From Panicum virgatum (Eukaryota > Streptophyta > Magnoliopsida > Poales > Poaceae), in assembly GCF_016808335.1 (NCBI RefSeq), contig NC_053138.1:14563900-14627899 (forward strand): a DNA stretch of 64,000 nucleotides, written 5' to 3'. Below are positions 11,241 through 23,490 of this stretch, one piece after another. A program made the position numbers and the translations under genes. The notes beneath the pieces were generated by a model. That model worked only from the letters and a program-made list of their open reading frames with translations, was not told the origin of the DNA and searched no databases. Numbering within the stretch: position 1 is the first letter of the stretch; every line of letters starts with the position of its first letter.

Positions 11241-14200
11241 TGTGGCAGAACCACCTGTATTATCCCGGCTCAAGTGCGCAGGCCATCACCATAAATGCAT
11301 CACCAGCTCAAACGCACTTCAAACGGAACAATTCTTGGTCTGTCGGGTAACGTCCGGATACAACCACCGGTTCTCGGATCGAACAAGCATACCCCGCACA
11401 AAGGCGAGTCCAGAGATATTACAACCACAATTTTACAACACGGGCATAATAATGATTACAAACCAGTTCAAACCATAATTACAAAACCAACTTTAGTAAA
11501 ACAGTTATACAAGCCTTAAGTGTAAAACTTCAGAGTTAAAACAGCGGAAGATAAAACACGACGGCTACAACACGTCGCAAAAGTATACCAAGCAAGCCCA
11601 AGCATGGTATCACTCATCATAGTCATTGCCGGTCGAAGACGTATCCCACTCTACGGACTAGCCAGGAGGCAACGAGCAAGGGTAGGTCAAGCTAGCGATC
11701 TGATCCTCAAAACTCATACCTGAAAAAGGGTTTCAACAGCAAGGCTGAGTATTCTAATACTTAGCAAGACTTAACCGTCAATGGGTATAAGTAGCCCACT
11801 TTAGCTAGACTATGCAAGGTTTTGTGAGGCTCTGGTTTTCCATTTGCTGAAAAGCAATAAAGAGTAGATCCTTACTTTCAAGTTTTAGCTTTCAAGATTC
11901 TAGTCGATTAACCATCTATGTAAGCAACTACTATCCAATCATGGTAGAACTTCTAAGCAAACATCAAGATTGATCATAATATTGTTGCTCTTATTACTCT
12001 GTGTGGCAAAGGGATCAAGCAGTCCCAAACTGTGAGAAGCAGACGATTCGAATCGAATTTCTTAATCTGGCCAGGCAAACCTAACACACACGTCTGGAAC
12101 ACCGTCAGGTCATTCCCAAACAACCGTTTACCTTTCTTTCCGGCTTGTGGATAGGAACACTCTCCCCGACTACATGGCTCCACGGTCCACCCTTGTCCCT
12201 AGAAGTCGTAGTGTTGCGCAACATAAAAATAAAACCTATCCCTAAGAGAGAGTGTCAGGTATATCCACTCCCCGGTCCAATCGGTTACTAGGCTTACCGC
12301 GTACCATATTTACAGCATGTGGCTAGTACGTTAAAAAACTTAACCACCGCAACCACACACCGCGACCTTAGCAAGTTCATCAACACAGACGGGGTCTCAC
12401 ACAAGGTCATGATATCGAACACAACCCCGTCTGTCGTCCTTATATTGATAACAGAAAGGTAAACAATCAATTCCTATAAAACTCGTGAGTGACAGGCAAT
12501 CACTCGACTTTTACCAGTCCTATAAGCTTAGCAAGTAGTCGAACTCAAGTCTAGTGTTCAGTACATAGGTTCCTAGGATCATGCATCTAGGGTTTCAATT
12601 CAAAACCTAAGAACTGTAAATGCACAAGTAAATAATAACAGTAAATGATAATAATTTGAAATATAGGTTATGTCCGGGGCTCGCCTTCTCGGTAGTCGCT
12701 AACTATTTCAGCCCTATGCTCTTCCGAACTTTGGTCCGGGGCTTCAGTTAGTACGGCAGTGTTCGCTTGAGCTTCGAGATCACCTCCTTCGGAATCCGGG
12801 ATCATCTCGTACGTCCCGTCCGACAAAGCAGTCGTATCTATATGCAATGCAAGAACAGTATTATAAACACACATGGGCAATCATTTATAGAGTAGTTAAT
12901 TAACAAATCTAACTACACAAAGCATCATGGTCAACAGCACAAGAAAGCTATACTAACTTCATAAAGTGAGTGGTGGTTGATTCCTATAGCAATTAATTCA
13001 AGGTTTGCTAATAAATAAACAACTCAAAGCACAAATAGTAATAAATTTAGCAAAATTTAACCTAAACATAATATGAGCAGATTAAGATATCCTGTAAAAT
13101 TCATGCCAAAATATGTAGTCATTTAATCACAACAATTCATTCATCCAGATAACACCTAGAACAAGATTGAATTACACAGGCTAAACCATAGCAAAAAAAA
13201 AGCTCAAAATTTAACAGCAGGCCTACACAGAGATGAATTAGCTACTGTAAATTTTTCATGATTTTATCTACAAAGAATCAATTCTGAGAAAATAAACAAA
13301 ACAGACATCAGATTAGCAAGATTCATTTTTAGCTCCTATTCTAGTCAGGAAATGGGGTTCAAACTTTATGTACAAGCTAAACTATTCAAAAAAAAATCAC
13401 TCAGAAATATTTTCATGATTTATCATCAGCATAAGCTATTTATCATAATTAAAGTCTACTAAACATGGATTAAATCAAAGAAATAGCTACACATGAGAAC
13501 TAACCACGAAATTTTTATAACAATACTAGTGTTACAAGAAAAAACTACCATAAAAATTTCACTACAAGGCATGGCTTCAATCATCAGTTAAGAAAAAGAT
13601 AAAACACCTAGTCTTTATGTACCAAGTGACATAAAACAACTTGTACAGCAAAAACTTGCAACAAACATACACCATATTTTGATTCTACTGCAAAGAGCTA
13701 CTCTCAAGGATTCCAAAACATCAAAGTTTATATTTTCCTGAATTTCCTATGAATTTCTATGGAATTTCAAAGTTCACTGCAAAAATTACAAAGGAGTCCC
13801 TAGAGATAATATTCATATGTGTCTACGACTATTCAAATAACCCCCTGGGGTTTTGTTTCTTCCAACCCAAGGTCCTTGGCCGGGTCAGAGAGGGGAGGTG
13901 GTGGTTTGACCGGCGAATCCGGCGTCTAGGCTCGCCGGCGGCGAGGAATAGGTGGGGGAAAAGGGAGAGGAGGCCGAGGCGAAGCTCTAGGTACCCTTGG
14001 TTCGCGGAGAGATGGCCGGAGATGGGCGGTCCACGGCAGACAGGGACACGGCGGCGGAGGCAAACGACGGTGAGGGTGCTCCGGTGAGGGTTGGGAGAGG
14101 GGAGGTGGTCTGGGAGCTGCGCGGGCTCATGGCGGAGCTCGCTAGGGTGTCAGCGCGGGCGGAGGAGCTGGGAGAGGTGGGTTCGACGGTGGCGTGGAGC

Positions 14201-14918
14201 TCACCGGTGTTCTATGGATGGCGTTGGTGTGTTCTGGGGCGTGGGAGCGAGGAGCAAGTGAAAGAGTGAGTAGAATGGCTTGCTGGGGCTTTTGTAAGGC
14301 TCGTACGCGCGCTAGGAGAGGGCGGCGGCCTATGCAGCGAGCTCACCACCGCGGCGGCAAGGTGGCGGCCGTGCAGGCGGCTCTGCGCTCGGCGGGGGCG
14401 TGTGGCAGAGCAAGGAGGGGCACAGCGCGATGGCAAAGGGCGGTGGGAAAGCTCCGGAGCGACGCGTGGGCTAGCAGGCAGGAGGTGGCGCGGGGAGGCG
14501 GCTCTCCATGGCGGGCGGGCGGCGATGCACTGCACAGCGGTGGCGAGGCAAAGCAGAGGAGTTGGAGGAAGGGGAAAAGGACCCAAACGCAATTTCTAAA
14601 ATTTCCAGGGACCAAACTGTAAAGCAGAGATAACTTTTAAAATAGGGCTCAAATGAAAAAGTGCCCAACATGAAAGTTGTTCAACTTTTCAGGATCTACA
14701 ACTTTGATGTTGTGCAAAAATTTATTTGATCATAGATTCAAGAGCTAATTTTGAAAACATAAGAGGGATTTTGAATTCTAGGAATTTTGTCTTTTTCAAT
14801 GCAATTTCACTTCAAACTTAGGCTGATTTGAAAAGTTTCCTGCCATGTAATGATTACACCACATTTTGCAAAAATCACTAACCGTCCTAACCCCGGCCTA
14901 ATTATTGGTCATTTTCAC
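11241..14918 (-). mobile_element. Gypsy-type LTR block A, minus orientation, interrupted
   Basis: It begins TGTGGCAGAACCACC. It is alignable by eye, with many differences, to LTR block B at 23491 over the first 1.7 kb or more. Shared landmarks include GTCTGTCGGGTAA, GCGAGTCCAGAGAT, GACGTATCCCACTC and AAGGCTGAGTA. From about 13870 to 14600 it is GC-rich with many spurious ORFs on both strands. It is interrupted at 14919 by a solo LTR; its own far end was not found. It is too divergent from block B to be the partner LTR of one young element, so it is a related subfamily copy. Confidence 0.6.
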
Positions 14919-14923
14919 ACTTG

Positions 14924-17636
14924 TGAAAGGCTCTTGTTTGGTTTTGGTAATTGAGTGACAACTTATGTGGACTAATAAGTGTTTATGTTGAGATACACAG
15001 GAGATTAGTCCACACAAAGACACTAGTATGAGCAACATGTGCCATGGAGGAGAAATGGCTAAGTGTTGATGCTATGCTCATATAGTGTGATCGAGGAGCT
15101 CATTGCATATGAGACGTGACATGGAGTTATGTGACCAAAGTGGAGAAGATCAAGACAAGGCTTGGCTTGATGGACCGGTTGCAATGGAGAAGGGCAAGTC
15201 AAGGCTTTGAAGCGAGGGACCGCGAGGCGGTGAAGCTTGGGCAAGATTTGGCGCCGATGGACCGAGGCAACGGTGAAGAGCGAGCAAGGTCAAGATCGAT
15301 GGACCAAAGAGGTCATGTGATGATATGGAGTGGATCATATCATTTAAGAAAGATCAAGCCAAGTGTTGACTCATGATGATGATCAAAAGGCTTGATGGAG
15401 TTTGGTGCTTGTGTGGCATCAATATTTGGGAAGATGAAATGGAATGCGCAAGGCAAAGGTATGACTTGTAGGGTATTTCATTTCACCGGTCAAAGGTTGT
15501 GTAGAGAAGTGCATGACCGGATTTAGGATAGATGGCCGTACTACCAAGAGGGGCAAACTTGTTTGCATATCGGTCATCTAGTGCCACTTGAGCGATCTAA
15601 CATTGCGATGTTGCTAGGATCGAGTGGCGTGGTGAGATAAAGTGAAAATCCTTTGAAAACGTTTGTGAAATGCTAACACACATGCACATGGTGTTGTTCA
15701 CGTGGTGGTGTTGGCACATTTGCAAAGGAGAAAGAGTTGGAGTTGATATTGATCAACTTTGGGAAGCAAGAAAGGTTTTTCGGTTTTCTCCGGAAATTAG
15801 GTGGTCTCTTGGAGTGGAATACTGCTTTGATCCATTGTATTTTGGATCAAGTATTCAGTTGGGTTGTGTAGCCCTCTGAATTAGCTTTCCATAGAGTCCA
15901 AGATCACCTGATTTGGACTTCGGAGCTAAGAGTTATGGCCGTTTTACCGAGGTACATTTCTGTTGAAATTATACCTGCGGACAGTTCGCTCAAGGGGGGC
16001 GGACGGTCCGCCGTTATCTCGGATGAGCTCGAACAGAACTGTTTTTGGCTCTGTTGGTGGTCCAAAATGAACTGCGGACCGTCCGGTCCATGGGGGCGGA
16101 CGGTCCGCCTTTAAAAGCTGAAACGGGCGCAGAAACTTGGTAGTTCTGTCTTGGGTGTCCAAAATGAACTGCGGACCGTCCGGTCCTTGGTGGCGGACGG
16201 TCCGCCTCCTACTGAAAATTCTGGGACAGAAACACTGCGGTTTTTGTGTGTGCTCACATTTTGAACGGCGGACAGTCCGCCCCTGGGGAGCGGACAGTCC
16301 GCCGGTCGCTTCCAGTTTTAGTCAGAGACGTTTGCAAATCGGTTGGTTCGAAGTTTTGAACCGCGGACAGTCCGCCCCAGTGGCGCGGACAGTCCGCCCG
16401 GGGCTCTAACGGTCGACTCTGACACATAATCATTGCAGTTCTAGACGTTGGTTTTGAATGGCGGACAGTCCGGATTTTGTGAGGCGGACAGTCCGCGAAA
16501 ACTCTGTTTTCACGGGTTTTGAGTGTAACGGCTAGTTTGGGGCCTCCCTCTATAAATAGAGGGTGTGGCCGGCCATTTGAAGGTGCTGAGCACCTTGGGG
16601 ACTTGGTATCCATGTGTGAGAGTGCTTGAGAGCCCTCTACTCACTCTAACTTGATAGTAATCATCCGATCGAGTGAGAGAGCGATTCTAGTGCGATTGCT
16701 TTGAGAGTTTTCATCGAGTGGCACTAGGTGATCGTGTTGCAAGCCGGTGTGCTTGTTACTCTTGGAGGTTGCCACCTCCTAGACGGCTTGGTGGCAAGAG
16801 GCTCCGTTGAATCCCGCAAGAAGATTGTGCGGTGCTCCGGAGAAGAGATTGTGAGGGGTATTGTGCTCACCCCGCGGGAGCCGCGAAGAGCAACTCTAGT
16901 TGAGCGAGACGTGAAGAGCAACAAGTGGTCCGGCCGGATCATGTGCTAGAGCTCGGTGTGAGCACTCCACGTGGGAGAGTGTGACTTGAGAGTCACCACT
17001 AGCAAGAGAATCGGCGGCAACCTTGGAGCTTGTCTCAACGGGGATTAGCTTGGTGGCAACCAAGTGAACCTCGGGATAAAAATCACCGTGTGATTTTTGT
17101 CTACTCTTCTCGGTGGTTTGCATTCTCCAAATCACAAGCCTTGTATTTACATTCATCTATATCTTGTGCTTGTGTAGTTGCTCTCTAGTGATTAGTTAGC
17201 TTGTGTAGCTTGCTAATCATCTTCTTGCTTGTGTAGCTAGAAGTAGAGATCCTAGTGTAACTAGTTAGCTTGTGTAGCTAAGCAAGTTGAGCTCTTGGAT
17301 TTGGATTGTGTATCCTTGTCCTTGAGCATCTAGTGAGCTTAGGTTGGCTTTGTGCTTTTGCTCATTAGAATTGTGTAGGAGCTCCCCCGGTTTGTGAAGT
17401 ACTAGTGCTTAGGCTTGTGTGACTTGGCTTTAGAATTGTTAGGAGAGCTATTACTAGCTTGGCACTCTATTTGCTTTGTGTAGGATCTTTTTGGAGGTGC
17501 CTTAGAGTTATAGTTAGAGGGGTGTAGTCTTGACTAAGCGAATAGTTTCAATTCCGCATAAGTTTCGGTTAGCCGGCGCAATTAATTTTAGAAAGGACTA
17601 TTCACCCTCCCTCTAGTCCGCCATCTCGACCCTACA
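14924..17636. mobile_element. Solo LTR (2713 bp), Sirevirus/Ty1-copia-like, TSD ACTTG
   Basis: It starts TGAAAGGCTC and ends CGACCCTACA, bounded by a perfect 5-bp target duplication ACTTG (14919-14923, 17637-17641). A TATAAATA box lies near 16550. Between 15977 and about 16500 lies an array of six paired GCGGAC-GTCCGC palindromes (separate entry). No internal coding domain is present, so it is a solo LTR left by LTR-LTR recombination. Palindrome clusters inside LTRs are a published hallmark of Sireviruses. That assignment is inference. Confidence 0.75.
15977..16502. repeat. 97-bp tandem array of paired GCGGACNGTCCGC palindromes
   Basis: Palindrome pairs begin at 15977, 16074, 16171, 16268, 16363 and 16461, spacings of 97, 97, 97, 95 and 98 bp. 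In each unit the first palindrome is followed within about 8-20 bp by a second (GCGGACGGTCCGCC type). The rest of the unit is loosely conserved, for example TCCAAAATGAAC before the second and third pairs. The array lies in the solo LTR, upstream of its TATA box. Confidence 0.9.
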
Positions 17637-17641
17637 ACTTG

Positions 17642-18560
17642 CACATATATTTTGGAGGAACTTTGTTTTTGCAGGTTTTTGGCCTATTTTGGAGCATGAA
17701 ATGACGAGGCCCGTGATCGAGCGCTAACACGGAGAAAGACGAATGCCAAAGCCCAAAGGAAGGACCAAAGCCCATGTTGATTCGAAGCCCATTCACGCAC
17801 ATCCATCCTCCAAGAGAACCCAAAGGACCGAGCCCACGAAGATGAGATCAAGATACTTCGGGATTAAGCAAAGCAAATGAAGATTTAAGGAAGGATTCCC
17901 TATCCTATCCTTTCCTCGAAGATATCTCCAAGATAACGACGTCCAAAGGGGTGCAATCATGAAGGACATAAATTCTAAAAGATGCGAGGAGTGTACACGC
18001 GAAAGATGAGACCGAGGCGAGCCCGAAAGGGGGTAGGCCGGCCGGCCGGCCCAGCCCGTTTTCGAGGCAGTTTGGCCTCCCCTTCGACCGGTGGCTTCCT
18101 CGGCTTATAAATAGCTCGCACCTTATTCAACTCGAGGCATCCATCCACCCAGAACTCGACGAAAACCTAGGGCCGAGACCGGAGGGAGACGATAGCCGCC
18201 ACAAGTCTTCGAAGTTGTCTAGGAGATGGCTTAGGCCGACCCTAGCCGCCGTGGCCTCCCTGTGTGGTTGTGCCATCGCGGAGTTCATGAGCTAGTTGGA
18301 TTCATCGATGGTGTGCACATGGCGGTGATGATCCAACCGAATCTATTATGTGAGTAATGATAATCATGTCTTCCGAATCTATTAGCGATCATGTTCTCTC
18401 TTTCGATTTTGTTCTTTTCTTTGGGTTTGCTTCATCTTAGATCTATTATCGAGATAGATCGCATAGCATGATCTTGTAGTCATGGTGGCTAGAGGTTCAT
18501 GGCAGAACTACCAAAGGGGATTCGACTTGCTTCAGGGTATTTCGTTCAAAAAGGGGGCGT
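17642..18560. repeat. Non-coding LTR-like sequence of an unassigned retroelement
   Basis: It continues the sequence interrupted by the solo LTR. It contains a TATAAATAG box at about 18114, a block around AACCTAGGGCCGAGACCGG, and CGAATCTATTA / GATCTATTATCGAGATAGA words. I associate these with grass gypsy LTR and leader regions. The right edge runs into GGCGTCGTGACAGG near 18555, and TGTCACGACG on the other strand would be a plausible LTR start. No ORF or clear target duplication was found. Confidence 0.4.
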
Positions 18561-18649
18561 CGTGACAGGCCGTCTCCACAGAGTAGGCGGAGTATCGAGG
18601 GATCGGATTGGAGATTTTGAGTTTAAAGATGCTTTTGATTGAGATGCAT

Positions 18650-21600
18650 GATTTATTTGATCGAGATAAATCTCGGCATATTTCTTGGCATTATAGGTGG
18701 TGTGCACTGGAATGAAGTGGGCCGTCTTTGTAAGTCTATCCACGATAACCCAAATGGAGTCGTGCTTCTGGGACGTGTTTGGCAATCTAATAATGAAATC
18801 CATACTTATGTCTTCCCATTTCCATGATGGGATAGACAAAGGTTGAAGAGGGCCGGCTACCTTCAAGTGGCTAGCTTTTACTCGCCGACAGGTATCACAT
18901 TCGGAAACATATTTAGCAATTTCCCTTTTCTTCCTAGTCCACCAGAAGTTTTGTTTAAGATCTTGATACATTTTGTTACTGCCTGGATGAATGGAGAACT
19001 TGGAAAGGTGTGCCTCATCGAGGATTCGCTTTCGGAGCTCATGATTCTTTGGAACGACTATGCGGCTTTCGAACCATAGAATTCCATTGTGGTCTTGGCG
19101 GAAACATTTATACTTTTCTTCCCCTTGGGAGAGCTTCTGCTTGATGATTTTAATACCTTCATCATGTAGTTGCGCCATGATAATTTGATCGTGGAGGGTT
19201 GGTTCAATGGAAATGTGGTTTAAAGTGCCTTGGGGAATCATCTCCAAATTGAGTCTTCTCATTTCAGAACACAGTGTCTGGTCATAAGATTCCACAGCTA
19301 GGCAATTACAATGAGTCTTGCGGCTTAGTGCATCCGCGACTACATTGGCCCTGCCCGGATGGTAGTGCACCTCGAGATCGTAGTCTTTGATTAATTCCAA
19401 CCATCTTCTTTGTCTCATATTTAGATCGGCTTGGGTGAAGATATATTTGAGACTCTTATGGTCTGTGTAGATATTGTAATGAGTGCCCATAAGATAGTGT
19501 CTCCAAATCATTAGAGCATGAATGACGGCTGCTAACTCGAGGTCATGAGTAGGATAGTTCTGCTCATGTGGCCGAAGAGATCGTGAAGCATAGGCAATGA
19601 CTCTATTGTCTTGCATGAGCACACAACCCAGACCCGTACCCGACGCGTCACAATACACGTCAAAGGGCTGGGCATTATCAGGTTGAGCTAAGACGGGGGC
19701 CTTAGTCAGCAACTCCCTTATAGTATGGAAAGCTTTCTCACATCTTTCATCCCAGACAAATTTTATTCCTTTCTTCAACAGTTCGGTCATAGGCTTAGCA
19801 ATTTTTGAGAAGTCCGGAATGAATCGACGATAATATCCAGCTAGACCAAGAAAACTACGAATTTGATGAACGGAAGTAGGAGGTTTCCAGTCCATCACTT
19901 CTTACACTTTACTAGGATCAACGGCTATGCCTTCACTGGATATAGTATGACCCAAAAATTTCACCCTGTCTAACCAAAATTCACATTTGGAAAACTTAGC
20001 ATATAACTGATGATCTCTAAGACGTTGAAGAACGATGCGCAAGTGTTTGGCATGGTCCTCCTCATTCTTGGAATAAATAAGGATGTCGTCAATGAAAACC
20101 ACGACAAACTTGTCAAGCTCTGGCATAAACACCGAATTCATGAGATACATGAAATAGGCAGGTGCGTTTGTGAGGCCAAAGGACATAACTAAATATTCAT
20201 ACAGTCCATATCTTGTAGAGAAGGCGGTTTTAGGAATATCACAGGGTCGGATTTTGATCTGATGATATCCAGAGCGAAGATCCAACTTGGAAAACACCCT
20301 AGCTCCAGCCAACTGATCAAATAAAACATCAATGCGGGGAAGAGGATATTTATTTTTGATTGTCACCGTATTGAGAGGCCGGTAGTCCACACACAACCTC
20401 AAACTATCATCCTTTTTCTTCACAAATAGGGCCGGACAACCCCAAGGTGATGCACTAGGGCGAATAAAACCTTTGTCAAGAAGTTCTTGCAGTTGAATTT
20501 TTAATTCGGCCAATTCCTTAGGTGGCATTGTATAGGACCTCTTTGAGATAGGTGCAGTGCCTGACTGCAACTCAATAATAAACTCGATGTCCCTATCCGG
20601 TGGCATTCCTGGCAAGTCATCCGGAAAAACATCGGCAAACTCGCATAGCACTGGGATTTCTTCTAATCTGGATTCGCTCATGGCATATGCGCAAGAATTG
20701 GTGCACTCTTGGGAGGGTAAATAAAGAGTAGTGGCTCCTTGGATCGGGGAATTTATTTCAACGGCCCTGGAGGGAATGTCCAAAGCCACTCCATGCCGAG
20801 TCATCCAATCCATTCCCAATATTATATCTAGGCCTTCTAGTGCCAACAAGATCAGATCGGTTTTGATGACTTTACTACCCAGTTTGATTGGAACGTTTCT
20901 TATGATTTGATTTGAAGCAATCTTCCCACCCGGTGTGGATATCATATAGGACCCTTTTGTGTGACAGAAATCCAAACCCACTTTTGCACCAAATTTTGCA
21001 TTAATGAAACTATGGGATGCACCGGAATCAAATAGTATAACTGCAGGCTTGTTGTGGATAGAAAAGGTACCCGTCATCACTGGTGCACCCTCAGGAAGTT
21101 CTGCAAGAGTGGTGAAGTTGACTCGCCCTTGCCTGACCTGAATAGTCTGCCTTCTTCCCTTGTTCTGGTTGTTTTGAGTAGAACCTTGACCCTGGTTTTG
21201 TTTCTTAGGCTGCGGACACTCTCGGGCAAAATGAGCTGAACTCCCATAGTTGAAGCAACGATTTACTTCACTTGGACGGGCTGGCTGGGGAGCATTTGGC
21301 CTTGGGCCAGTTAACTGAGGAACAGGGGGTCGCATTACACCCTACTGCTGTGGCGGCCTAAAAACCCACCGACCTGGCTGAGGGGCCTTCTGAGGAATTT
21401 TAGGAGAAACATTCTGCACGAAACGATACCTCGGTGACTGAACACTCAAGGGTCCAGGTGGAGCCTTTCGCTTCTTCTCGGCCCGATGAGCCACAATGCA
21501 ATCCTCTTGTGTAATTGCCAGATTAACCAACTCATTGTATGTATCGACTTTAATGGGGTTCAGACATTCCTTGAGCTTGGTATTAAGTCCTCTGCGAAAG

Positions 21601-22202
21601 CGGTCACGCTTCTTAACATCTGTGTCAGCATGATAGCCTGCGTACTGACAGAGACCATTAAAAGCTTGGGCATATTGGATAACCGTACGAGTCCCTTGAG
21701 TGAGAGCCAGGAACTCATTCAGTTTCCGTTCCATAAGACCCTCTAGAATATGGTGGTCCCTAAATGCATTTTTGAATTCGTTCCAAGTAACCACGTGATT
21801 GGCAGGGAGCATGCCATGGTAGTTGTCCCACCAAAGACGCGCAGAACCGCGAAGCTGTTGCGCGGCAAAACGAGCCTTATTTTCCTCTGAGCATGGTACC
21901 GGAAGTAGTGCAAACTTGGACTCGATTGTGCGAATCCAAGCATCCGCATCCAGTTGTTCTTCTGTCCTGTTGAACAGAGGAGGCTGGGTTGCAAATAATT
22001 CCTGATAACCAGCAGCTTGAGGTTGATGGGCGTGGTGTCCTCCTCGCTGCTGCCCTTGGACAAGTTAGCGAAGCAACTCAGTCTGGGCGGACAGGACTTC
22101 CGCAAAGCCTGGTGGTGGGGGTGGCGGCTGCTGCGATCCGCTACCACTTGCGTTCACGAAACCCTCCAGATTGCCACGTGTAGATCCCACCATCTGGAAC
22201 AT
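18650..22202 (-). pseudogene. Ty3/gypsy gag-pol, single frame, decayed and 3'-truncated
   Basis: Order in translation: gag start near 22202 (MFQMVGS), retrotransposon gag core to about 21480, zinc knuckle [14 protein letters not shown], protease ([11 protein letters not shown]), RT ([13 protein letters not shown] near 20080), RNase H (FDVYCDASGTGLG, TDHKSLKYIF), and integrase zinc finger and first catalytic Asp (WEDISMDFI). All pieces are in one frame. They are interrupted by three stops, near 22063, 21337 and 19900; the first two replace Gln codons and the third a Gln or Glu position. Similarity ends near 18650 after AEIYLDQI, so the second and third catalytic integrase residues are missing. 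The sequence style fits a Tekay/Del-like chromovirus, but a chromodomain cannot be seen. Confidence 0.9.
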
Positions 22203-23490
22203 GCAAAAACTCTTTTGTGAGCAAGTGGTATACAATGCCCCAAAGTACAAAAGAATAAATGCAGCAAAATAGAACTCGCATGAATTATATAACAACATGG
22301 ACAGAAGATTGTTCGTTACAAGAACAATCATAGTTCACGTTTTGTTCAACCAAATCCTCCCAACTTTTGACAGCCGAGGGGTAATTTAACATTCTACAAC
22401 TTTTGTATTCTACTCAAGCACTTCGGCAGATGGAGTCATTTGCTGAGTTCAGTAACTTCCTATGTCCAGACACGGCAGACAGAACAGAGTCTAGATAGAC
22501 CTTAATCATGAAAAATAACACGTGCTCCGGTGCAAACCTCAGTTTTCCCCATTACCACATGTACTTTTATTGATTTCCAGTTTAAAATCATGATGCATGC
22601 ATGACCTATTCGTCCTCACAAAACAAATAACTGCCAAATAGCTTTGGACTTACGTCTCTCCCTATATATGTTTAGCCGAATTCTAACCATTCTTAACTTA
22701 ACGTAATCGCGATTAGCGTACCTGCAGAAAATGCATAGCATGTATATATATATTCACGACTGGACCCTTCGTGCCAGCACTCACGAACGGCCCCCATGTG
22801 TCCTACGCCACATGGGTAACACATATGCAGTTGCCCACATATTCACCCATACATTGCCATTCACTATAGAAATGGCAGGCATACAATTTTTCACCGTATG
22901 GCCAACGTTAACATACGCCACTGAGATAGCGTATTCACGAGTTCCTTTACTCCCAATATAATCGACTGATGGTCGATATATTGGCAGTAGCTCAAGTAGG
23001 CCACTGCTTGAGCACAACGTTCGGTTTGCATCACCGATGGGAAGGTCAGTCTCCCTCAGCTGACTGAGTATACTTTACTCCCAATATAGTCAACTGATAG
23101 TTGGTATATTGGCAGCACCTCAAGTAAGCCATTGCTTGAGGGCAATGTTCGGCTCGCATCACCGACGGGAAGGTCAGACTCCCACAGCTGACTGAGGATC
23201 CTTACCTTCTTACCTTAGCGTAGGTGCGTCGTTACAAAATTTAAGGGTTGATTGAGCACAAAAATAAGGTCTGACAAAAAGTAAAGTACTGGAAGTCAGA
23301 TATATAATGACATAAGTTAGATAGCCACCTGGTAACTTTCCATAATTCCCCTAGGGCTTTACGAACTAAGCACCATCCTTAACGAACCAACGTATTTTGC
23401 AAACGCAATTTTTGTGGTCAAATTTTAATAAAATTCTTCGAAAACTCGTCACTTTCTCCGGTGCACGCTTTGATCGGCTCTGATACCAGC
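22203..23490 (-). other. Gypsy leader region, with Met-tRNA primer-binding site at 23476-23488
   Basis: Non-coding internal DNA lies between gag and the right-hand LTR. Immediately left of that LTR, separated by 2 bp, the minus strand reads TGGTATCAGAGCC. This is the complement of the initiator-Met tRNA 3' end used as the plus-to-minus primer site by many gypsy and copia elements. It fixes the element orientation (minus) and the inner edge of LTR B. A 128-bp tandem duplication lies at 22946-23201. Confidence 0.8.
22946..23201. repeat. 128-bp tandem duplication in the gypsy leader
   Basis: Two units start at 22946 and 23074 with TTTACTCCCAATATA. Each runs through a palindromic GACTGATGGTCGATATATT-type core and a GGAAGGTCAG block to AGCTGACTGAG. 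The copies differ by scattered substitutions. Confidence 0.85.
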
